Shown here piece by piece: positions 25,901 through 37,900 of a stretch of 64,000 nucleotides of DNA (positions are counted from its first letter, which is position 1; every line of letters starts with the position of its first letter). Origin of the DNA: Mimachlamys varia (lineage: Eukaryota; Mollusca; Bivalvia; Pectinida; Pectinidae); contig OX392532.1 of NCBI GenBank assembly GCA_947623455.1, forward strand, positions 53,261,058 to 53,325,057, in the 5' to 3' direction. Below the pieces are notes generated by a model that was given only the letters and a program-made list of their open reading frames with translations, was not told the DNA's origin and did not search any database. Both the position numbers and the translations under genes were made by a program.

Positions 25901-28900
25901 ACTCCTCTGTCCTCATTATTGACTCCTCTATACTCACTATTGACTCCTCTGTCCTCATTATTGACTCCTCTGTCCTCATTATTGACTCCTCTATACTCAC
26001 TATTGACTCCTCTACACTCATTATTGACTCCTCTATACTCATTATTGACTCCTCTATACTCACTATTGACTCCTCTATACTCATTATTGACTCCTCTATA
26101 CTCATTTTTGACTCCTCTATACTCACTATTGACTCCTCTATACTCATTTTTGACTCCTCTATACTCATTATTGACTCCTCTATACTCACTATTGACTCCT
26201 CTATACTCATTTTTGACTCCTCTATACTCATTATTGACTCCTCTATACTCACTATTGACTCCTCTATACTCATTTTTGACTCCTCTATACTCATTATTGA
26301 CTCCTCTGTCCTCATTATTGACTACTCTATACTCACTATTGACTCCTCTATACTCATTATTGGACTCCTTTGTCCTCATTATTGACTCCTCTGTCCTCAT
26401 TATTGACTCCTCTGTCCTCATTATTGACTCCTCTATACTCATTATTGACTCCTCTGTCCTCATTATTGACTCCTCTATACTCACTATTGACTCCTCTGGC
26501 CTCATTATTGACTCCTCTGTCCTCATTATTGACTCCTCTATGCTCATTACTGACTCCTCTGTCCTCATTATCGACTCCTCTATACTCACTATTGACTCCT
26601 CTATACTCATTGTTGACTCCTCTATACTCATTATTGACTCCTCTGTCCTCATTATTGACTCCTCTATACTCACTTTTGACTCCTCTATACTCATTGTTGA
26701 CTCCTCTATACTCGTTATTGACTCCTCTATACTCATTTTTGACTCCTCTATACTCATTATTGACTTCTCTGTCCTCATTATTGACTCCTCTATACTCACT
26801 ATTGACTCCTCTATACTCATTATTGACTCCTCTATACTCATTATTGACTCCTCTATACTCACTATTGACTCCTCTATACTCATTATTGACTCCTCTATAC
26901 TCATTATTGACTCCTCTATACTCACTATTGACTTCTCTATACTCACTATTGACCTCTCTATACTCACTATTGACCTCTCTATACTCACTATTGACTTCTC
27001 TATACTCACTATTGACTTCTCTATACTCATTATTGAAGATTTACTGGAACTACTAGACATCTATCTGTAAATGCTTATTTTATTCCAGGTATTTAATTTG
27101 TGTTTAAGGTGATACCCAAAACTACACATACAAAATATCTTTTTCCAAGTTAGATTTTCTTCAAATCCAGATTTCATTTCCCCCAGAACTAAAGTGAATA
27201 ATAATTGGTTGATAGTTTAACTACATCTCACCTTTGACAAAACTCCAGTAGCAGTTTCCCGTCGATTGCAGTCTATCTCCCGGGCAACCTCATGTGGAAG
27301 TTGAAAAGGTTGGTCGTAGTTTTGCCGGTAAAGCTTGGGAAGTTCAGCCAATCGTAACACTTCTTCCATTGGGTCTTCTAGCCTTGCTAGGAACAGGTCA
27401 AGGTCACTAGTTCTACATCAGTCTGATAATTACAGACAACACTTAAGTGATATGCATGCTGGTTATTTTTTGGTTTGGTTTCTTTTTGTTTTAAGTCCTA
27501 TTAACAGCCAGGATTATTTAAGGATGTGGCAGGTTTTGGAGAAGGAGGAAAGCTGAAGTACCCGGAGTACATCCTCACCTTCCCCTGTATCAGATCTAAC
27601 ATTACACAACATGAGGTACTGGAGGATACTGTGGTAGGGGGTGACCACCTCCCTCTGGTCCCAGTACATCCTCACCTTCCCCTGTATCAGATCTAACATT
27701 ACACAACATGAGGTACTGGAGGATACTGTGGTAGGGGGTGACCACCTCCCTCTGGTCCCAGTACATCCTCACCTTCCCCTGTATCAGATCTAACATTACA
27801 CAACATGAGGTACTGGCGGATACTGTGGTAGGGGGTGACCACCTCCCTCTGGTCCCAGTACATCCTCACCTTCCCCTGTATCAGATCTAACATTACACAA
27901 CATGAGGTACTGGAGGATACTGTGGTAGGGGGTGACCACCTCCCTCTGGTCCCAGTACATCTTCACCTTCCCCTGTATCAGATCTAACATTACACAACAT
28001 GAGGTACTGGAGGATACTGTGGTAGGGGGTGACCACCTCCCTCTGGTCCCAGTACATCCTCACCTTCCCCTGTATCAGATCTAACATTACACAACATGAG
28101 GTACTGGAGGATACTGTGGTAGGGGGTGACCACCTCCCTCTGGTCCCAGTACATCTTCACCTTCCCCTGTATCAGATCTAACATTACACAACATGAGGTA
28201 CTGGAGGATACTGTGGTACGGGGTGACCACCTCCCTCTGGTCCCAGTACATCCTCACCTTCCCCCGTATCAGATCTAACATTACACAACATGAGGTACTG
28301 GAGGATACTGTGGTAGGGGGTGACCACCTCCCTCTGGTCCCAGTACATCCTCACCTTCCCCCGTATCAGATCTAACATTACACAACATGAGGTACTGGAG
28401 GATACTGTGGTAGGGGGTGACCACCTCCCTCTGGTCCCAGTACATCCTCACCTTCCCCTGTATCAGATCAAACATTACACAACATGAGGTACTGGAGGAT
28501 ACTGTGGTAGGGGGTGACCACCTCCCTCTGGTCCCAGTACATCCTCACCTTCCCCCGTATCAGATCTAACATTACACAACATGAGGTACTGGAGGATACT
28601 GTGGTAGGGGGCGACCACCTCCCTCTGGTCCCAGTACATCCTCACCTTCCCCCATATCAGATCTAACATTACACAACATGAGGTACTGGAGGATACTGTG
28701 GTAGGGGGTGACCACCTCCCTCTGGTCCCAGTACATCCTCACCTTCCCCATGTATCAGATCTAACATTACACAACATGAGGTACTGGAGGATACTTTGGT
28801 AGGGGGTGACCACCTCCCTCTGGTCCCAGTACATCCTCACCTTCCCCCATATCTGATCTAACATTACACAACATGAGGTACTGGAGGATACTGTGGTAGG

Positions 28901-31900
28901 GGGCGACCACCTCCCTCTGGTCCCAGTACATCCTCACCTTACCCTGTATCAGATTTAACATTACACAACATGAGGTACTGGAGGATACTGTGGTAGGGGG
29001 CGACCACCTCCCTCTGGTCCCAGTACATCCTCACCTTCCCCTGTATCAGATTTAACATTACACAACATGAGGTACTGGAGGATACTGTGGTAGGGGGCGA
29101 CCACCTCCCTCTGGTCCCAGTACATCCTCACCTTCCCCTGTATCAGATCTAACATTACACAACATCAAGTACTGGAGGATACTGTGGCAGGGGGTGACCA
29201 CCTCCCTCTGGTCCCAGTACATCCTCACCTTCCCCCATATCTGATCTAACATTACACAACATGAGGTACTGGAGGATACTGTGGTAGGGGGCGACCACCT
29301 CCCTCTGGTCCCTGAGTACATCCTCACCTTCCCCTGTATCAGATCTTACATTACACAACATGAGGTACTGGAGGATACTGTGGTAGGGGGCGACCACCTC
29401 CCTCTGGTCCCAGTACATCCTCACCTTCCCCCGTATCAGATCTAACATTACACAACATGAGGTACTGGAGGATACTGTGGTAGGGGTGACCACCTCCCTC
29501 TGGTCCCAGTACATCCTCACCTTCCCCCGTATCAGATCTAACATTACACAACATGAGGTACTGGAGGATACTGTGGTAGGGTGTGACCACCTCCCTCTGG
29601 TCCCAGTACATCCTCACCTTCCCCTGTATCAGATCTTACATTACACAACATGAGGTACTGGAGGATACTGTGGTAGGGGGCGACCACCTCCCTCTGGTCC
29701 CAGTACATCCTCACCTTCCCCTGTATCAGATCTTACATTACACAACATGAGGTACTGGAGGATACTGTGGTAGGGTGTGACCACCTCCCTCTGGTCCCAG
29801 TACATCCTCACCTTCCCCTGTATCAGATCTAACATTACACAACATGAGGTACTGGAGGATACTGTGGTAGGGGGCGACCACCTCCCTCTGGTCCCAGTAC
29901 ATCCTCACCTTCCCCTGTATCAGATTTAACATTACACAACATGAGGTACTGGAGGATACTGTGGTAGGGGTGACCACCTCCCTCTGGTCCCAGTACATCC
30001 TCACCTTCCCCTGTATCAGATCTAACATTACACAACATGAGGTACTGGAGGATAGTGTGGTAGGGGTGACCACCTCCCTCTGGTCCCAGTACATCCTCAC
30101 CTTCCCCCGTATCAGATCTAACATTACACAACATGAGGTACTGGAGGATACTGTGGTAGGGGGCAACCACCTCCCTCTGGTCCCAGTACATCCTCACCTT
30201 CCCCCGTATCAGATCTAACATTACACAACATGAGGTACTGGAGGATACTGTGGTAAGAGGCGACCACCTCCCTCTGATCCCGGAACATCTTCACCTTCCC
30301 CCGTACCCGTATCAGATCTCCAAGGGTATAACCCTCGTGTGATTTAAGGTCAGCGATTCTGTTTGCGAGTCCCCTTAGATCAGGTGGTAATCCGGACCAA
30401 TCAGAGCCAGGATCTGAAAATGACGCAAAGTCAGATCAAAATTGCGGTCATAAAAGCGAAAGTCACACTTGGTAGGTCAAAACAAAGGTTACATCTTGGT
30501 TATTTAAAATTAAACGTTACACTTCAGGGTCACACTAGCTTATCAGTACTTTTTCAATAACAAATAATATTATAGAAGGATTGGAAAACAAGCTTAGACT
30601 TTACTGGAAGGTCAACACAGAGACAGACTTATTAGGGGGTCAGACTAAATAGGTCAATTACAAGTCAACTGACATAAACAGGACTTCCTTGACTAATACA
30701 TAACTAATCTCCAGATATATCTAACATACACAGGACTTCCTTGACTAATACATAACTTCTCTATCTAACATACACAGGACTTCATTGACTAATACATAAC
30801 TTCTCTATCTAACATACACAGGTCTTCCTTGACTAATACATAACTTCTCTATCTAACATACACAGGACTTCCTTGACTAATACATAACTTCTCTATCTAA
30901 CATACACAGGACTTCCTTGACTAATACATAACTTCTCTATCTAACATACACAGGACTTCCTTGACTAATACCTAACTTCTCTATCTAACATACACAGGAC
31001 TTCCTTGACTAATACATAACTTCTCTATCTAACATACACAGGACTTCCTTGACTAATACCTAACTTCTCTATCTAACACACACAGGACTTCCTTGACTAA
31101 TACATAACTTCTCTATCTAACATACACAGGACTTCCTTGACTTATACATAACTTCTCTATCTAACACACACAGGACTTCCTTGACTAATACATAACTTCT
31201 CTATCTAACACACACAGGACTTCCTTGACTAATACATAACTTCTCAATCTAACGCACACAGGACTTCCTTGACTTATACATAACTTCTCAATCTAACACA
31301 CACAGGACTTCCTTGACTAATACATAACTTCTCTATCTAACACACACAGGACTTCCTTGACTAATACATAACTTCTCTATCTAACATACACAGGACTTCC
31401 TTGACTAATACATAACTTCTCTATCTAACATACACAGGACTTCCTTGACTTATACATAACTTCTCTATCTAACACACACAGGACTTCCTTGACTAATACA
31501 TAACTTCTCTATCTAACACACACAGGACTTCCTTGACTAATACATAACTTCTCAATCTAACACACACAGGACTTCCTTGACTAATACATAACTTCTCTAT
31601 CTAACACACACAGGACTTCCTTGACTAATACATAACTTCTCTATCTAACACACACAGGACTTCCTTGACTTATACATAACTTCTCTATCTAACACACACA
31701 GGACTTCCTTGACTTATACATAACTTCTCTATCTAACACACACAGGACTTCCTTGACTAATACATAACTTCTCTATCTAACATACACAGGACTTCCTTGA
31801 CTTATACATAACTTCTCTATCTAACATACACAGGACTTCCTTGACTAATACATAACTTCTCTATCTAACATACACAGGACTTCCTTGACTAATACATAAC

Positions 31901-34900
31901 TTCTCTATCTAACATACACAGGACTTCCTTGACTGATACATAACTTCTCTATCTAACATACACAGGACTTCCTTGACTTATACATAACTTCTCTATCTAA
32001 CATACACAGGACTTCCTTGACTTATACATAACTTCTCTATCTAACATACACAGGACTTCCTTGACTAATACATAACTTCTCTATCTAACATACACAGGAC
32101 TTCCTTGACTTATACATAACTTCTCTATCTAACATACACAGGACTTCCTTGACTTATACATAACTTCTCTATCTAACATACACAGGACTTCCTTGACTTA
32201 TACATAACTTCTCTATCTAACATACACAGGACTTCCTTGACTTATACATAACTTCTCTATCTAACATATACAGGACTTCCTTGACTAATACATAACTTCT
32301 CTATCTAACATACACAGGACTTCCTTGACTAATACATAACTTCTCTATCTAACATACACAGGACTTCCTTGACTAATACATAACTTCTCTATCTAACATA
32401 CACAGGACTTCCTTGACTTATACATAACTTCTCTATCTAACATACACAGGACTTCCTTGACTAATACATAACTTCTCTATCTAACATACACAGGACTTCC
32501 TTGACTAATACATAACTTCTCTATCTAACATACACAGGACTTCCTTGACTAATACATAACTTCTCTATCTAACATACACAGGACTTCCTTGACTTATACA
32601 TAACTTCTCTATCTAACATACACAGGACTTCCTTGACTAATACATAACTTCTCTATCTAACATACACAGGACTTCCTTCACTAATACATAACTTCTCTAT
32701 CTAACATACACAGGACTTCCTTGACTTATACATAACTTCTCTATCTAACATACACAGGACTTCCTTGACTTATACATAACTTCTCTATCTAACATACACA
32801 GGACTTCCTTGACTAATACATAACTTCTCTATCTAACATACACAGGACTTCCTTGACTAATACATAACTTCTCTATCTAACATACACAGGACTTCCTTGA
32901 CTAATACATAACTTCGGGATAACTCGTCGGGAGGACCTCACTGGTCATTAGTCAGGGCCGAGGATGAGTATCTTATCTCGTCGGGAGGACCTCACTGGTC
33001 ATTAGTCAGGGCCGAGGATGTGTATTTTATCTCGTCGGGAGGACCTCACTGGTCATTAGTCAGGGCCAAGGATGTGTATTTATCTCGTCGGGAGGACCTC
33101 ACTGGTCATTAGTCAGGGCCGAGGATGTGTATTTTATCTCGTCAGGAGGACCTCACTGGTCATTAGTCAGGGCCGAGGATGTGTATTTTATCTCGTCAGG
33201 AGGACCTCACTGGTCATTAGTCAGGGCCGAGGATGTGTATTTATCTCGTCAGGAGGACCTCACTGGTCATTAGTCAGGGCCGAGGATGTGTATTTTATCT
33301 CGTCGGGAGGACCTCACTGGTCATTAGTCAGGGCCGAGGATGTGTATTTTATCTCGTCGGGAGGACCTTACTGGTCATTTAAGTCAGGGCCGAGGATGTG
33401 TATTTATCTCGTCGGGAGGACCTCACTGGTCATTAGTCAGGGCCGAGGATGTGTATTTATCTCGTCAGGAGGACCTCACTGGTCATTAGTCAGGGTCGAG
33501 GATGTGTATTTTATCTCGTCGGGAGGACCTCACTGGTCATTAGTCAGGGCCGAGGATGTGTATTTTATCTCGTCGGGAGGACCTCACTGGTCATTTAAGT
33601 CAGGGCCGAGGATGTGTATTTATCTCGTCGGGAGGACCTCACTGGTCATTAGTCAGGGCCGAGAATGTGTATTTTATCTCGTCGGGAGGACCTCACTGGT
33701 CATTAGTCAGGGCCGAGGATGTGTATTTTATCTCGTCGGGAGGACCTCACTGGTCATTAGTCAGGGCCGAGGATGTGTATTTATCTCGTCGGGAGGACTT
33801 CACTGGTCATTAGTCAGGGCCGAGGATGTGTATTTATCTCGTTGGGAGGACCTCACTGGTCATTAGTCAGGGCCGAGGATGTGTATTTTATCAAGTCAGG
33901 AGGACCTCACTGGTCATTAGTCAGGGCCAAGGATGTGTATTTATCTTGTCGGGAGGACCTCACTGGTCATTAGTCAGGGCCGAGGATGTGTATTTTATCA
34001 AGTCATGAGTACTTCTACATACCTGACATGTTGAAGAAATCTTTTTTCCAGCAGCAACAGGGAATGACACCAGTCCCATCATCAACTGAAGTAAACAACA
34101 ACTAATTCATTTCATTTTGAAAATGAAAAATATAACAAGGCAACCAATAGATCCCCACTCCAAATGATTTTTATTTTTAACAAACAACATGGCTGAAGTC
34201 TTTTTCAAAAATAAAGGTTAAAGGTGAAGTTTAATTTTCCATTATGCCATCCAAAGATGTCCTTGTATACCAAATCAGGTTACTCTACGTCAATTTAAAA
34301 GTACAGAAGACATTTTTTTCAAAAATTTAGGCTGAAGATCAAAGCCAAAATAGAAAGAGTGACCTTACCTTGGTAAGAACATCCTAGATATCCACAGGAT
34401 GCGCTCACCTACACTCTCTCAACTCTCTACACCCAAGCCTTGACATCCAGGGATTACGATCACCTACACTCTCTACACCCCAGCCTTGACATCCAGGGAT
34501 TACGATCACCTACACTCTCTACACCCCAGCCTTGACATCCAGGGATTACGATCACCTACACTCTCTCAACTCTCTACACCCCAGCCTTGACATCCAGGGA
34601 TTACGATCACCTACACTCTCTCAACTCTCTACACCCCAGCCTTGACATCCAGGGATTACGATCACCTACACTCTCTACACCCCAGCCTTGACATCCAGGG
34701 ATTACGATCACCTACACTCTCTCAACTCTCTACACCCAAGCCTTGACATCCAGGGATTACGATCACCTACACTCTCTACACCCCAGCCTTGACATCCAGG
34801 GATTACGATCACCTACACTCTCTCAACTCTCTACACCCCAGCCTTGACATCCAGGGATTACGATCACCTACACTCTCTCAACTCTCTACACCCCAGCCTT

Positions 34901-37900
34901 GACATCCAGGGATTACGATCACCTACACTCTCTCAACTCTCTACACCCCAGCCTTGACATCCAGGGATTACGATCACCTACACTCTCTCAACTTTCTACA
35001 CCCAAGCCTTGACATCCAGGGGTTACGATCACCTACACTCTCTCAACTCTCTACACCCCAGCCTTGACATCCAGGGATTACGATCACCTACACTCTCTCA
35101 ACTCTCTACACCCCAGCCTTGACATCCAGGGATTACGATCACCTACACTCTCTCAACTTTCTACACCCAAGCCTTGACATCCAGGGGTTACGATCACCTA
35201 CACTCTCTCAACTCTCTACTCCCAAGCCTTGACATCCAGGGATTACGATCACCTACACTCTCTCAACTTTCTACACCCAAGCCTTGACATCCAGGGATTA
35301 CGATCACCTACACTCTCTCAACTTTCTACACCCAAGCCTTGACATCCAGGGATTACGATCACCTACACTCTCTCAACTCTCTACACCCAAGCCTTGACAT
35401 CCAGGGATTAAGATCATGACCTACACTCTCTCAAGTCTCTACACCCAAGCCTTGACATCCAGGGATTACGATCACCTACACTCTCTCAACTCTCTACACC
35501 CAAGCCTTGACATCCAGGGATTACGATCACCTACACTCTCTCAACTTTCTACACCCCAGCCTTGACATCAAGGGGTTACGCTCACCTACACTCTCTCAAC
35601 TCTCTACACCCAAGCCTTGACATCCAGGGGTTACGCTCACCTAAACTCTCTCAACTTTCTACACCCAAGCCTTGACATCCAGGGATTACGATCACCTACA
35701 CTCTCTCAACTCTCTACACCCAAGCCTTGACATCCAGGGATTACAATCACCTACACTCTCTACACCCAAACCTTGACATCCAGGGATTACGATCACCTAC
35801 ACTCTCTACACCCCAGCCTTGACATCCAGGGGTTACAATCACCTACACTCTCTACACCCAAGCCTTGACATCCAGGGGTTACAATCACCTACACTCTCTA
35901 CACCCCAGCCTTGACATCCAGGGATTATATTCACCTACACTCTCTACACCCCAGCCTTGACATCCAGGGGTTACAATCACCTACACTCTCTACACCCCAG
36001 CCTTGACATCCATGGGTTACGCTCACCTACACTCTCTACACCCAAGCCTCGACATCCAGGGATTACGATCACCTACACTCTCTACACCCAAACCTTGACA
36101 TCCATGGGTTACAATCACCTACACTCTCTACACCCCAGCCTTGACATCCATGGGTTACGCTCACCTACACTCTCTACACCCAAGCCTCGACATCCAGGGA
36201 TTATATTCACCTACACTCTCTACAACATAGCCTCGACATCCAGGGATTATATTCACGTAGACACTCTCTACACCCAAGCCTCGACATCCAGGGATTATAT
36301 TCACGTAGACACTCTCTACACCCCAGCCTTGACATCCAGGGGTTACAATCACCTACACTCTCTAAACCCCAGCCCTGACATCCAGGGGTTACAATCGCCT
36401 ACACTCTCTACACCCCAGCCTTGACATCCAGGGGTTACAATCACCTACACTCTCTACACCCCAGCCTTGACATCCAGGGGTTATGCTCACCTACACTCTC
36501 TACACCCCAGCCTTGACATCCAGGGGTTACAATCACCTACACTCTCTACACCCCAGCCTTGACATCCAGGGGTTACAATCACCTACACTCTCTACACCCC
36601 AACCTTGACATCCAGGGGTTACGATCACCTACACTCTCTACAGCATACGTGAGTGTAACCCCTGGATATCGAGAATGGGGTGTAGAGAGTGTACTTGAGT
36701 GTAACCTCTGGATTTTCAGACTTGGGTGTAGAGAGTGAAGGTGACCGTTACCCCTGGATGTTGAGGCTGGGGTTTAGAGAGTGTAGGCGAGTGTCGAGGA
36801 TAGGGTGTAGAGAGTGTAGGTGAGCGTAACCCCTGGATGTTAGGGTTAGGGTTAGACCCTTACACTCACCTTCACTCTCTACACCCCAGCCTCAACATCC
36901 AGGGATTTTGATCACCTACACTCTCTACGGCGTAGGTGAGCGTAACCCCTGGATGTCGATGGTGTTGAGAGTGTAGGTGAGCGTAACCCCTGGATGTCAA
37001 GGCTGGGGTAAGAACCTTACCTGTGTAGGTGAGCGTAACCCTGGGTGTCTGAGGCTGGGGTAAGGACCTTACCTGTGTAGTTGAGCGTTATCCTGGGTGT
37101 ATGAGGCTGGGGTAAGGACCTTACCTGTGTAGGTGAGCGTAACCCCTGGGTGTCTGAGGCTGGGGTATGGACCTTACCTGTGTAGGTGAGCGTTACCCCT
37201 GGATGTCGAGGCTGGGGTAAGGACCTTACCTGTGTAGGTGAGGGTAACCCCTGGATGTTGAGCCTGGGGTAAGGACTTTACCTGTGTAAGTGAGTGTAAC
37301 CCTGGATGTCGAGGATGGAGTAAGGACCTTACCTGTGAAGGTGAGCATTACCCCTGGATGTCGAGGCTGGGGTAAGGACCTTACCTGTGTAGGTGAGCAT
37401 TACCCCTGGATGTCGAGGCTGGGGTAAGGACCTTACCTGTGTAGGTGAGGGTAAACCCTGGATGTCGAGGCTGGGGTAAGGACCTTACCTGTGTAGGTGA
37501 GGGTAATCCCTGGATGTCGAGGCTGGAGTAAGGACCTTACCTGTGTAGGTGAGCATTACCCCTTGATGTCGAGGCTGGGGTAAGGACCTTACCTGTGTAG
37601 GTGAGGGTAACCCCTGGATGTCGAGGCTGGGGTAAGGACCTTACCTGTGTAGGTAAGCGTTACCCTGGATGTTGAGGCTGGGGTAATAACCTTACCTGTG
37701 TAGGTGAGGGTAACCCCTGGATGTTGAGCCTGGGGTAAGGACTTTACCTGTGTAGGTGAGCATTACCCCTGGATGTCGAGGCTGGAGTAAGGACCTTACC
37801 TGTGTAGGTGAGCATTACCCCTGGATGTCGAGTCTGGGGTAAGGACCTTACCTGTGTAGGTGAGCATTACCCCTGGATGTCGAGTCTGGGGTAAGGACCT

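Noticed and set aside
27514..30221. Series of partial STN1-like peptides on the - strand
   Set aside because: They carry true STN1 exon 5 homology but share a deletion and contain only half an exon. They are counted as repeat units, not as gene copies.
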